This document shows positions 7,655 through 15,836 of a DNA stretch of 64,000 bases, piece by piece. The first letter of the stretch is position 1; each line of letters begins with the position of its first letter. Position numbers and translations under genes: made by a program. Source of the stretch: Bryobacterales bacterium. GTDB taxonomy: Bacteria > Acidobacteriota > Terriglobia > Bryobacterales > UBA6623. The notes under the pieces were generated by a model. The model ran no database searches and was not told the DNA's origin. It worked only from the letters and a program-made list of their open reading frames with translations. The stretch spans positions 62,001 through 126,000 of the forward strand of contig JAPPMG010000097.1 in assembly GCA_028819215.1 (NCBI GenBank), read 5' to 3'.

Positions 7655-9040
7655 CTATTCGATGATGGTCGGCTCCTCGCCGTGCATGAGCGGGTTGCCG
7701 AACACTGTCAGAGGATCGTTGGTCTGCTCGAGCCATTCGTCCAGCAGGGCTCGCATTTCAGCCAGCTGGCCAGAGAACCGCGGGTCTGACGCCAGATTGT
7801 GCTGCTCGTGCTTGTCGTTGGCTACATAGTAGAGTTCTTCGGCAGCTCGCCTGCGATAGCGCTCCACGATGGCTATCGCCTCTTCGTCGTGCTTGGCGGC
7901 CTCGATCCAAGACGGCCAGTAGCGGCGGCCCGAGCGCAGCCCGCCGCGGTTGATGTGCGTCGCGAACTGGAATTCCGGGTGAAGGTTGCGGATGTACTTC
8001 CAATCGGCAGTCCTCACGGACCGCATCGGAAACACGTTAAAGTCACGGTCGCCGCTGTGGGTGGTGTAGACCTCGCTCCTGTGCGTGTCTGATTCGCCGC
8101 GCAGGACCGGAGCGAACGACCGCCCGTCAATGTCTCTCGCTGGATCACCGCCGGCCAGTTCGACGAGCGTCGGCAGAATGTCCATCCACTGCACCATCGC
8201 ATCCGTGCGGAGTCCGGGTTCGATGACGTCCGGCCAGACGGCGATCATCGGTGTTCGCACGCCCGCGTCATACAGATTCCACTTGCCGAAGGGCATTTGC
8301 AGGCCATGGTCGCTGGTGTGCAGGAAGAACAGGTCGTCCCCGAACCTTGACCGGGCCGCGTCGTAGACCCTCCCAAGCTCGTCGTCCATATTTTCCACGG
8401 CCGCAGAGTAGCGGGCGCGCGCAGCGAGCGTTTCGGGGGTGTTGACGAATGTCGGCGGCAACAGCACTGCGTCAGCCGCATACGCCGTTTGGCCCAGCGG
8501 CCATGGCACGTGCGGCCAGTTCGAGCCCACAAAGATGCAGAGCGGCTTTTCGCCGGTGTGCCGCGCTATGAACTCGATGGCTGCTGGGATAGCAGCGTGG
8601 TCGTGGAAAGTGTCATGGGCAAAGTGATCAAAGCCGTAGTCCTGCGTGTAGCGGTAGTGCGAGACCTTACCGAACGCCACGACCTCATAGCCCAGCTCCT
8701 GTAGGTATGAGGGCAGCTTGCGCAGTTCCGCGCGCGGCTTGGCGTGATTCGCCTCCGCGCCGTGATGGGCGGGATATAGGCCGGTCAGCAGGGTTGCCCG
8801 GCTCGGCGCGCAAGCCGGGGAGTTCACGAACGCCCGTTCGAACAGCAGGCCTGAGGAGGCCAAGCGCTTCAGGTTCGGGGTCCGCATCTCCTGTGCACCA
8901 TAGGGAGCGCTGTCGAGAGCCCCGTGATCGTCGGACAGGAAAATGACCAGATTCAGCTTCGCAGCAGCTAGCGTGGTGCCAATCGCAAGGGTCATAGCCG
9001 CGACTATGACCGTGCGAAGGACGGCGAAGCAGTGGAACAT
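7655..9040 (-). CDS. Secreted sulfatase, N-sulfoglucosamine sulfohydrolase-like
   Basis: The 461-residue protein has a signal peptide (about 1-26), the N-terminal metal site LSDDHGALDSAPYG and the active-site motif ACAPSRATLLTGLYP with Cys77. A metal site in LHTSDHGL and the pattern APYGAQEMRTPNL also fit the heparan N-sulfatase subgroup. It is the first gene of a two-sulfatase operon. The different subgroup of the downstream partner suggests they act on different sulfate positions of one polymer, which is inference. Confidence 0.9.
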   Translation of the reverse strand: MFHCFAVLRTVIVAAMTLAIGTTLAAAKLNLVIFLSDDHGALDSAPYGAQEMRTPNLKRLASSGLLFERAFVNSPACAPSRATLLTGLYPAHHGAEANHAKPRAELRKLPSYLQELGYEVVAFGKVSHYRYTQDYGFDHFAHDTFHDHAAIPAAIEFIARHTGEKPLCIFVGSNWPHVPWPLGQTAYAADAVLLPPTFVNTPETLAARARYSAAVENMDDELGRVYDAARSRFGDDLFFLHTSDHGLQMPFGKWNLYDAGVRTPMIAVWPDVIEPGLRTDAMVQWMDILPTLVELAGGDPARDIDGRSFAPVLRGESDTHRSEVYTTHSGDRDFNVFPMRSVRTADWKYIRNLHPEFQFATHINRGGLRSGRRYWPSWIEAAKHDEEAIAIVERYRRRAAEELYYVANDKHEQHNLASDPRFSGQLAEMRALLDEWLEQTNDPLTVFGNPLMHGEEPTIIE

Positions 9041-9117
9041 GTGGCTTCGATTCTCCCCGATCCGGGTATCAGTGCGTGTAGCATCGCTCCCCGCGCCACG
9101 GCCGGGGCGTTGCGGCG

Positions 9118-10026
9118 CTAGCGTTCGGTCCAGCGATAGGCGGCCTTGCTGTTGAGCCGGAAATACTGCTCTTGCTGTTGCCGGCTCTTGCCGGCGAAGT
9201 ACTCCTGGACGATGCCGATCACCTGGGCGTAGCTACCCAGCGGATCGCTGTTCGGCCAGTCGCTGCCGAACAGGACCCGATCGTCTCCGAAGGCGTCTGC
9301 GATCTGGTCGATGGTGGCGCGATAGTCCTCTAGGTCGTACGAGACGCGGCCGCCGCGATTCAGTAGGACCGCCGAAATCTTGACGTAGGTCTGCGGCCGG
9401 GCGGAGAAATCTGCAAGGATCCGCTCGTAGCGCGGCCGCTGTGAATCCTGCAGCTGAATCTTGGGCAGGTGGTCCACGACCATGCGGAGGTCGGATACGC
9501 GGTCGGAGAGGCGCAGCATGCCCTCGAGCAGTTCCAGGTTCGGGTTGGCCGTGTCGAGCGACAGATCGGCTGATGCCACGAGCCGCATGTCGTCGATGAA
9601 GCGAGAATTGCCGAGTTGTTCAGCAAGATTGCGACCCCAGAGGTTGCCGTAACGAATGCCGCGGAACAGCGGGTTCTTGGCGTACCGTTCCAGATCGGTG
9701 CCGAAGCCGGGCTTGCCAGCGTCTAGGAAGCCCACCAAACCGACAACCGACTTGTCCTCGGAAGCGATGTCCAAGACCCACTGGTTGTCTTCGATGCGTG
9801 GGCTGCATTCCACCACGATCGCTCCGGCGACGCCGTGGGCGCTCGACACGGACCGGAAACGGTCCGGATACGTGGGCTTGGACCGGATCGGGTCGTCGGC
9901 AGGAGGCCACGGAATCCCGCCAGGGCGCCTTGGATCGAACAGGTGGATGTGCGTGTCGATGACCGGGAAGGGAAGTGGTGCCGCCGTAGCCGCGGCGGCC
10001 GAAAGGAGGAAGGAACGGCGAGTCAC
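9118..10026 (-). CDS. Tat-exported amidohydrolase family 2 protein (lactonase-like)
   Basis: The 302-residue product starts at a GTG with MTRRSFLLSAAAATAA, a twin-arginine-like signal. It continues with the metal-binding VIDTHIHLFDP motif, an internal VVDHLPK and a C-terminal LFGSDWPN, the hallmarks of the COG3618 amidohydrolase family (L-fuconolactonase, 2-pyrone-4,6-dicarboxylate lactonase). These enzymes open lactones or hydrolyse related substrates. A sugar lactone is the likeliest substrate given the dehydratases and sulfatases around it. Its start lies 80 bp from the probable promoter of the divergent selA. Confidence 0.85.
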   Translation of the reverse strand: MTRRSFLLSAAAATAAPLPFPVIDTHIHLFDPRRPGGIPWPPADDPIRSKPTYPDRFRSVSSAHGVAGAIVVECSPRIEDNQWVLDIASEDKSVVGLVGFLDAGKPGFGTDLERYAKNPLFRGIRYGNLWGRNLAEQLGNSRFIDDMRLVASADLSLDTANPNLELLEGMLRLSDRVSDLRMVVDHLPKIQLQDSQRPRYERILADFSARPQTYVKISAVLLNRGGRVSYDLEDYRATIDQIADAFGDDRVLFGSDWPNSDPLGSYAQVIGIVQEYFAGKSRQQQEQYFRLNSKAAYRWTER

Positions 10027-10111
10027 AAAGCAAGTATAGGCAGTTCGCCGCCAGCGCTGAGTCCCGGCCTTGCTGCGGCACGGTCGCGCTTGGGCCGGCT
10101 GGGCAGCATGC

Positions 10112-10250
10112 TACAGTGAGTTCGCGGCCTGGGATTGCCGGAACCGTCCCGAGGCTGCTTGCTCCGACTCAGGTGGCGAGGGCGCCCGGAGTCGAAGAAC
10201 CCAGACGCTGATTCACCCTTCGCTACGCCATTACTGAAGTAGCGTGCCTT
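10112..10250 (+). promoter_or_regulatory. Structured 5' leader upstream of selA
   Basis: A weak promoter (TTGGGC, 16 bases, TACAGT ending about 10117) is followed by three consecutive hairpins before selA. Hairpin 1 (10131-10150) is GGGA/TCCC with inner CGG/CCG. Hairpin 2 (10165-10194) is CGACTC/GAGTCG with inner GGCG/CGCC. Hairpin 3 (10221-10244) is CGCTAC/GTAGCG with a 12-base loop. In E. coli the selAB leader carries a SECIS-like element bound by SelB. A comparable role here is inference. Confidence 0.4.
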
Positions 10251-10284
10251 GACGCTCCGCCCCGCGCAGCTTCGAATTGGACCC

Positions 10285-11703
10285 ATGAGCAAGAGAAAAG
10301 GGGAGTCTTCCGAACCGCTCCGCGCGTTGCCCGGAGTGGACCAGGTGCTGAATTCCCCGGCAGCTGCGCCGTGGCTGGATCGCTTGCCGCGCGAGCGCGT
10401 GGCGGATCTCGTGCGGGAGGCGATCGCGGAGCTTCGCGAATCGCTGCTCGCCGATGCGTCGCGGGCCCCCGAGGATCCGCTAGGGACGGTGGCAGCCAAG
10501 GTGGGCAGATTGGTACAGAGCTTGAGCGCCAGCAGCTTGCAGCCGGTCATCAACGCGTCGGGCGTGATCCTGCACACCAATCTCGGTCGAGCCCCGCTCG
10601 GCCAGCCCGCGGCGGAAGCTGTCCGCTCGATTGCGGCCGGATACTGCAACCTCGAATACGACGTCGAGCAAGGTCGGCGGGGCAGGCGCGATGTGCACTG
10701 CGGTTCGCTGCTGGAACGCTTGCTCGGCGCTCCGGCGTTGGTTGTCAATAACAACGCCGCCGCGATCTTCCTCGTGCTGCACGAACTGGCCCGCGACGGG
10801 GAAGTGATCGTCTCCCGCGGCGAGCTGGTCGAGATCGGCGACGGCTTCCGCATTCCGGACATCCTAGAGGCTTCGCAGGCGCGACTCCGGGAGGTAGGCT
10901 CCACCAACCGGACCAATCTCGACGACTATCGCGACGCGCTAGGCGAGCGAACCAGGGCTCTGCTGCGCATCCATCCGAGCAATTTCAAGCAAGTAGGCTT
11001 CACAGGGCGCCCGACAATCGAGCAGCTAGTCGGCCTTGCCAAGTCCGTTTCGCTGCCGCTGATCGAGGACTTGGGTAGCGGCTGCCTCACCGACCGTCTC
11101 GCGCCGGGCATCGAGGGGGAGCCGCCCGTGTCGCAGAGCATCAGGGCCGGAGTGAGCCTGGTGACGTTCTCCGGGGACAAGCTCCTCGGCGGACCCCAGG
11201 CCGGCATCATTGCCGGCGACCCCGACCTGGTGGCGCGGGTGAGGCGGAATCCGCTGTTCCGAGCGCTGCGCGTGGGCAAGCTGACGTTGGCCGCGCTCGA
11301 AGCGACGCTGCGCTCATACTTGGCGGGTCGGGAAGACGAGATTCCGGCCCTGAGGCTGATGCGGGTTCCTGCAGACGTGCTCAGCTCGCGGGCGCACAAG
11401 TTGGCGCAACGGCTCGTGGAGCATGGCGTTTCCGGGTGCAGCGTGGTCGCGGGAGAGTCCCTGCTGGGCGGCGGGTCCACGCCGATGCAAAGGGTGCCGT
11501 CGCCCTTGGTGGCGATCGAGGGGCGGCCTGGAGCAACGGCGGCGCAAGTAGAGAGCGGCTTGCGCTCCTATGACCCGCCCGTCGTGGCGCGCATCGAGAA
11601 GAATCGCGTCCTGTTGGACTTGCGAACGGTGCCCGAGTCCCAAGAGGACGACTTGGTCGCGGCAGTGATCCACTCGACGCGTCCGCGCAAGACGGGAGCA
11701 TGA
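10285..11703 (+). CDS. selA: L-seryl-tRNA(Sec) selenium transferase (selenocysteine synthase)
   Basis: SelA converts seryl-tRNA(Sec) to selenocysteinyl-tRNA(Sec) with selenophosphate, using PLP. The 472-residue product has the full SelA N-terminal domain beginning LPGVDQVL, needed for tRNA binding and absent from many SelA-like enzymes. It also has the INASGVILHTNLGRAPL core, the EVGSTNRT motif and the PLP lysine Lys299 in FSGDKLLGGPQAG. Length matches the family (about 460). An upstream TTG at 10249 is also open; ATG 10285 is chosen because SelA homology starts just after it. It is the first gene of an operon with yjbQ, a UGA-containing thioredoxin-like gene and a DsbD-like gene. selB, selC and selD are not in the window. 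Confidence 0.95.
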   Translation: MSKRKGESSEPLRALPGVDQVLNSPAAAPWLDRLPRERVADLVREAIAELRESLLADASRAPEDPLGTVAAKVGRLVQSLSASSLQPVINASGVILHTNLGRAPLGQPAAEAVRSIAAGYCNLEYDVEQGRRGRRDVHCGSLLERLLGAPALVVNNNAAAIFLVLHELARDGEVIVSRGELVEIGDGFRIPDILEASQARLREVGSTNRTNLDDYRDALGERTRALLRIHPSNFKQVGFTGRPTIEQLVGLAKSVSLPLIEDLGSGCLTDRLAPGIEGEPPVSQSIRAGVSLVTFSGDKLLGGPQAGIIAGDPDLVARVRRNPLFRALRVGKLTLAALEATLRSYLAGREDEIPALRLMRVPADVLSSRAHKLAQRLVEHGVSGCSVVAGESLLGGGSTPMQRVPSPLVAIEGRPGATAAQVESGLRSYDPPVVARIEKNRVLLDLRTVPESQEDDLVAAVIHSTRPRKTGA

Positions 11704-11704
11704 C

Positions 11705-12112
11705 GTGAAGTTCGTTGTCCACACGAAGGGATTTACCGATATCGTCGACATCTCGCAGCAGGTGCGCAGCGCCGTAGCAGCCAGCGGTGTCACGGAAGGG
11801 GTTGCGCACGTGTTCGTGCAGGGTTCGACGGTCGCGCTGTCCACGATCGAGTTCGAGCCGGGAGCCGTGCGAGACCTCAAGGAGGCCTTGGAGCGGATTG
11901 CTCCCATGGACGCGCGCTACCACCACAACGAGGCTTGGGGGGACGGCAACGGCTACGCACACCTGCGGGCGGCCCTGATGAAGCCTTCTCTGTCAGTACC
12001 GATCGCAGCCGGCCAGTTGCAACTCGGCACGTGGCAGCAGGTGATTTTGCTAGACTTCGACAATAGAAGCCGCAAGCGCTTCGTTCACCTGCAGGTGACT
12101 CCTAGTGTTTGA
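11705..12112 (+). CDS. yjbQ: YjbQ family protein (UPF0047)
   Basis: This 135-residue protein is a complete UPF0047 member. It has the conserved HVFVQGSTVALSTIEFEPG stretch, the YHHNEAWGDGNGYAHLRAAL signature with conserved histidines, and the terminal QVILLDFDNRSRKR block. E. coli YjbQ shows weak thiamine-phosphate synthase activity; the true role is uncertain. The GTG start is one base after the selA stop, and the gene's last eight bases overlap the GTG of the next gene, so translation is probably coupled. Its place between selA and a likely selenoprotein is unexplained. Confidence 0.9.
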   Translation: MKFVVHTKGFTDIVDISQQVRSAVAASGVTEGVAHVFVQGSTVALSTIEFEPGAVRDLKEALERIAPMDARYHHNEAWGDGNGYAHLRAALMKPSLSVPIAAGQLQLGTWQQVILLDFDNRSRKRFVHLQVTPSV

Positions 12113-13397
12113 TCGTCTCTCGCTGCTTCTCCGATCCGTGCGCATGCCTCGGGCAGGGCTGTGCTTCGGCCCGGCCTTGCTCGCTGCTGCAATCGGATTG
12201 CAACAAGAAGTCGCGTTCGCCAGGGATGCGGTGTCGTGGATCGAGAACTACGACGAAGCGATCGAGGTAGCGAGCAAGACCGGCAAGCCGATCTTTCTCG
12301 AGTTTCGGTGTGCCCCTTGAAGGGCCGGCAGAGCATTTGACGCACAGGTGGTGCTGACCGAGGAGAACACGAAGAGGGGAAAGCTGCTGCAGCAGTACGT
12401 GACTGCGCGCATCACGCGGATGGACCGGATCAATATCGGGCTATTCGATTACGACCGCTACAACACGTTGTACTTTTTCGTGTTGAACGCCGACGAGCAA
12501 ATCTACTTGCGTTACGGCGGGCGGGACGTGCGCTCGGCGACCAGCTATCTCGACTTGGAGAGCTTGGAACTCGCGCTCGAGCAGGGGTTGGAACTGCACG
12601 AGCAGTATCGCGCCGGCAAGCTCGCAAAGCGGCCTGTGCCGCTACCGAAGTATCCCCGTGACATCCCTGCGCTCGTCGAGCGAACGGTCGGTCGTGGCCG
12701 GTGCGTGGAGTGTCACCTGATCGGTGACCTCGAGAACGTTCAGCGCGAAAGGGAGGGCACACTCGACAAGCTCAGGGACCTCCACAGGGCACCGGACATC
12801 CGCAAGCTCGGAATCGAACTCGACGTGCCCAAGGCCCTGAGGATTGCTAGCGCCGCAGGGGCCGCCGCCGCCGCGGGCGTGCGCTCAGGTGACGTGATCC
12901 GCGAGCTCAGCGGTGTCGACGTGTGGACGTTTGGCGACTTCCAGTGGGAGTACGGCAAGGTGCCCCACACTGCAACTCGGCTTGCAATCGTGGTCGAGCG
13001 CGATGGCTCCTTGGTGGACCTGACCGTCCAACTTCCGCGATTCTGGTGGCACACAGACCTGACCTATCGAAATCTCTCGGTAGACCCGCGCGTCTACTTC
13101 CGGTCCGAGCCATTGACGCCTGCGGAGAAGCGCGGCCTGGGGCTGGAAGGCGAGGGCTTTGCCAGCCGCGTGGTCTCGATTGATTCCTTATCGGACATCT
13201 TGGGAAGTCACCAACTCCAAATCGGCGACGTCATCTATGGCGTGGATGGCGAGACCCGGGATGAGGTCGCTAACACGGCGGAACTCCACATCAAGTTGCG
13301 TCGGCAGGCTGGGTCGGAACTGTCGTTGCAGGTGCTGCGCAGCGGAGAGCGCATCGAGATGGCGCTCAAGACCACGAGGATGAGTTTCAGGAAGTGA
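12105..13397 (+). CDS. Predicted selenoprotein: exported thioredoxin-like CxxU domain with CxxCH haem site and two PDZ domains
   Basis: The frame is open from GTG 12105 to the TGA at 13395, interrupted only by an in-frame TGA at 12318-12320. Read as selenocysteine, it gives a 430-residue protein. An N-terminal hydrophobic segment (about 14-38, with ATG 12144 as alternative start) looks like a signal peptide. A thioredoxin-7-like domain follows with GKPIFLEFRCAPU, placing Cys69 and Sec72 as a C-x-x-U redox pair, then RAGRAFDAQVV. CVECH (Cys200, Cys203, His204) is a c-type haem site. Two PDZ domains follow, roughly 245-325 (AGVRSGDVI) and 345-425 (LQIGDVIYGVDG). selA lies two genes upstream. 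The next gene overlaps the stop by four bases. A plain nonsense mutation is unlikely because the UGA falls exactly at the second redox position. Confidence 0.85.
12318..12320 (+). other. In-frame UGA predicted to encode selenocysteine
   Basis: The codon follows TGT GCC CCT, so the peptide reads C-A-P-U. The frame stays open for 358 further codons with clear domain homology. Related thioredoxin-like proteins carry a cysteine at this site (FRCxPC), as I recall the family. Confidence 0.85.
12326..12360 (+). promoter_or_regulatory. Candidate bacterial SECIS hairpin after the UGA
   Basis: Stem CGG/CCG, then CAG/CTG with one bulged A at 12357, then an A.G mismatch and GC/GT pairs; the alternative pairing CATT/GGTG closes an apical loop of about nine bases. 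The loop begins TG, about 18 bases past the UGA. That fits the general bacterial rule of a short apical loop with a G among its first two bases, 16-37 bases after the UGA. Folding was done by eye. Confidence 0.5.
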
Positions 13398-13939
13398 CGT
13401 TCGGATTTCGCGTCGCCGTCGCGGCCATGTTCACCGCAAGCCTGTGGGCCGGGAGTTGGTCCGCCCCTGCGGAGGCCACGGATGCGGCCGGGAACGCCCT
13501 CGTGACGTGTCGCGCCAAGCTGAGCGGCGATCACTTGGTGGTGGAGATCCGGGCCACTCAAGGCTGGCACGTGTACGCCATGGACAATCAGCTGCGTGCC
13601 AAGGAAGCACTGGCGGGCAGGATGTCGCTGGGCGTCGAGCAAGACACCGAAGTGCTGGTGTCCGGGGGCTTGAAAGTTGTCGGCGACTGGTTTCAAACCA
13701 TGCCCGAGGACTTCTCCCAGCCCGAGCTGCGCTGGTACTCCTATGGGTTCGAAGGCACGTCCACTCTGGCGGCTGAGGTAGAGCGCACGGTGGGCGAATC
13801 GGCCAGCGTGACGGTGCGCGCGCAAGCCTGCGATAGCGAGAGCTGCGTGGCTGTCGAGGCGGACTTGAGCGTGCCGCTGGCCGACGCTGCTGGGGAGCCC
13901 TTCAGCACCGACGGCCTAGTGCCGGTTCGCTCTTCTTAG
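13394..13939 (+). CDS. Exported DsbD-alpha-like (nDsbD) domain protein
   Basis: The 181-residue protein has a signal peptide (about 1-28) and a single immunoglobulin-like DsbD N-terminal domain, recognised by GWHVYAMDN near the start and the redox pair QACDSESC. In DsbD this domain receives electrons from the membrane part and passes them to periplasmic thiol proteins. Here the transmembrane and C-terminal thioredoxin domains are absent, so it would act as a separate periplasmic shuttle. The GTG start overlaps the upstream TGA (GTGA), which implies translational coupling. Its natural partner by position is the CxxU protein upstream, which is inference. Confidence 0.75.
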   Translation: MTFGFRVAVAAMFTASLWAGSWSAPAEATDAAGNALVTCRAKLSGDHLVVEIRATQGWHVYAMDNQLRAKEALAGRMSLGVEQDTEVLVSGGLKVVGDWFQTMPEDFSQPELRWYSYGFEGTSTLAAEVERTVGESASVTVRAQACDSESCVAVEADLSVPLADAAGEPFSTDGLVPVRSS

Positions 13940-13941
13940 CC

Positions 13942-15063
13942 CTACCACTCCGGCGGCGGTTCGTGCGCCACGTCCTTGAGCGGTAGGTCGATCGACCTCC
14001 TCAGTCGGTACGAGCGGTACGCAGCCTGCACGATCTCGACCGCCTTGAATCCGTCGCCCCCAGTGGCGACCGGGGAACCGCCTGTCGAGACCGTGCGCAA
14101 GAAGCTGCGAAACTGCTCTTGAAACGTGTCGCGGCGGGGCGGCCAGAGGTCTAACCAGCCAGCCTCGAAGCCGCCCCACCACTTCGCAGGCCTGGCCCAA
14201 GCCAGCATCTCCGGCGGCAGGATCGATTCGGGCGCTTCGTCCAGATAGACGGAGACAGGCGCTGATTGGAACGGACCGGTGATAAATGACGAGCAGCCCA
14301 GCGTGGCCTTCGTGCCGTACAGCATGAGCGGGGAGGTAAAGGCCCGCGAGAACCGATGCCAGCCGAGCGATCCGATCGCGCCGGATTCCATTCTGAGGTT
14401 GATTGCGACGCTGTCGTCAATGCGGTGACTGTCCAGCACAGACGCCATTTCGCACGAGACGCTGCTGAAGTCGCCCAGCAGGTCCCGCATCTGGTCCAGG
14501 CGGTGTTGCCCAACATCGATCAAGGTGAAGCCGCCTCCTTGCTTGGAGTCGAAGCGATAGTTCCGAATGCCTCCGGGGACCACTTCGAGGGGTTCGGAGA
14601 CGCTGCCGCTGAAAGCGCGGACCTCGCCGAGGACGCCGTTCCGGAGCAATTGCTTGACGCAGAGCTGCTCAGCGCTGAAGCGATGATGGAAGCCCACTTG
14701 GAGCACGCACTCGGTCTGCTCGGCGGCCTTGCGAATCGCGCTGGAGTCTTCCAGCGTCAGAGCAAGAGGCTTCTCGCATAGAACGTGTCGGCCCCATGCG
14801 AACGCGAGCTCCGCTTGCTCGCGATGGAAGGAGTTGGGGGACGCAATCAGGACGGCGCCAACGCCGTCAGTGGCGATGGCCTCTTCGAACGTCTTCGCCA
14901 CGTGAGGGATTTCAAAGGAGTCTGCGGCGGCCCGGGCGGCGTCCATCGCCGGGTCGAACACGCTCAGTACCCTCCCTCCGATGGCCCGCAGGGCGGGGAG
15001 GTGGCGGGCCGTGACCACGGCTCCTGCGCCGAGCACTGCAAACGCGGGCGACTCTGCTTCCAT
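13942..15063 (-). CDS. Gfo/Idh/MocA family oxidoreductase
   Basis: This 373-residue NAD(P)-dependent oxidoreductase has a Rossmann start AVLGAGAVVTARHLPAL, the catalytic EKPLA motif at about residue 95, and a GFHHRF segment before the C-terminal GFO_IDH_MocA domain with GGGFTLIDVGQHRLD. The family acts on sugars, inositols and related polyols. ATG 15063 is chosen because GGAGG lies ten bases upstream and the Rossmann fold then begins at residue 7; an open extension to 15135 exists. It is convergent with the DsbD-like gene, two bases apart. Confidence 0.87.
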   Translation of the reverse strand: MEAESPAFAVLGAGAVVTARHLPALRAIGGRVLSVFDPAMDAARAAADSFEIPHVAKTFEEAIATDGVGAVLIASPNSFHREQAELAFAWGRHVLCEKPLALTLEDSSAIRKAAEQTECVLQVGFHHRFSAEQLCVKQLLRNGVLGEVRAFSGSVSEPLEVVPGGIRNYRFDSKQGGGFTLIDVGQHRLDQMRDLLGDFSSVSCEMASVLDSHRIDDSVAINLRMESGAIGSLGWHRFSRAFTSPLMLYGTKATLGCSSFITGPFQSAPVSVYLDEAPESILPPEMLAWARPAKWWGGFEAGWLDLWPPRRDTFQEQFRSFLRTVSTGGSPVATGGDGFKAVEIVQAAYRSYRLRRSIDLPLKDVAHEPPPEW

Positions 15064-15218
15064 CCAAGCGTATCCTCCAGGATTTCCGATTATCCCAACC
15101 GAGCCCCCGCTGGGCCCGCTGTCGTGTTGGGACACGCGACCGCACGGACGGGTAAGCGCCTTGCGGTAGACTCGAATCTTGCGCCGACTGGCCGCCGGCG
15201 CGGTTCCCTCGCATTACC

Positions 15219-15803
15219 GTGCATAAGTACATCGTTATCGGCCCGCAGGCGTCAGGGAAGTCCACGCAGAGCCGAATGCTGGCGACGCAGTTCGATTTCG
15301 CACACATCTCGATCGGCGAGATCGTTCGGTGGCACCTCGAGCACCGCACCAAGCTAGCGGCGACCATCCGCCAGATCTTGGATAGCGGCAACCTCATCCC
15401 GGACGAGATCGTCATGGACCTCGTCCGGCGCCGACTGCACCAGCACGACTGGAACTACGGCTTCGTGCTGGACAGCTTCCCGCGCAACAAGGCGCACGCC
15501 GAGTTCTTGCGGCAGAACTGGGATATCGACAGAGTGATCTACTTGGACGTCCCCGACGAGGCCGTGTTCAAGCGCGTTATGGCGCGCGGCAAGGAGGGCT
15601 GGGGGTCGGGCTATACCAAGCGGGCTGACACCAACCCGGAGGTGTTACGCCGGCGCATTGCCAACTACCATCGCCGCACGAAGCCTATCTTGCGGATTTA
15701 CAAGGACTTGGGAACGCTAGTTCAGGTGGACGCCACGAAGTCGATCTCGGGCGTGTTTTCCCGCATCACACGCTCGCTCGGCCTCGCCTCCGGCAGCGTC
15801 TGA
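15219..15803 (+). CDS. Adenylate kinase-like nucleoside monophosphate kinase
   Basis: The 194-residue product has a P-loop GPQASGKST at 8-16, the NMP-binding region HISIGEIVRWHL, the DSFPRNKAHAEF motif equivalent to the GFPR of adenylate kinases, and an arginine-rich KRADTNPEVLRRRI segment at the lid/RxD site. The lid is short and carries no zinc cysteines. It probably phosphorylates AMP or a similar nucleotide. It is monocistronic rather than beside secY, so it may be a paralogue of the main adk. Confidence 0.8.
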   Translation: MHKYIVIGPQASGKSTQSRMLATQFDFAHISIGEIVRWHLEHRTKLAATIRQILDSGNLIPDEIVMDLVRRRLHQHDWNYGFVLDSFPRNKAHAEFLRQNWDIDRVIYLDVPDEAVFKRVMARGKEGWGSGYTKRADTNPEVLRRRIANYHRRTKPILRIYKDLGTLVQVDATKSISGVFSRITRSLGLASGSV

Positions 15804-15836
15804 CTGCGTGGCTACGCTTCTGCCCGGCAACTCTTC

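Noticed and set aside
10027-10284. A tRNA-Sec gene in the selA leader
   Set aside because: There is no TTCGA T-arm, no TCA anticodon in a proper loop and no long acceptor stem; only separate simple hairpins are present.
12318-12320. The in-frame TGA as a plain nonsense mutation or frameshift making a pseudogene
   Set aside because: The frame is intact on both sides, the TGA is at the exact redox position, selA is in the same operon, and no other defect is seen in over 1.2 kb.
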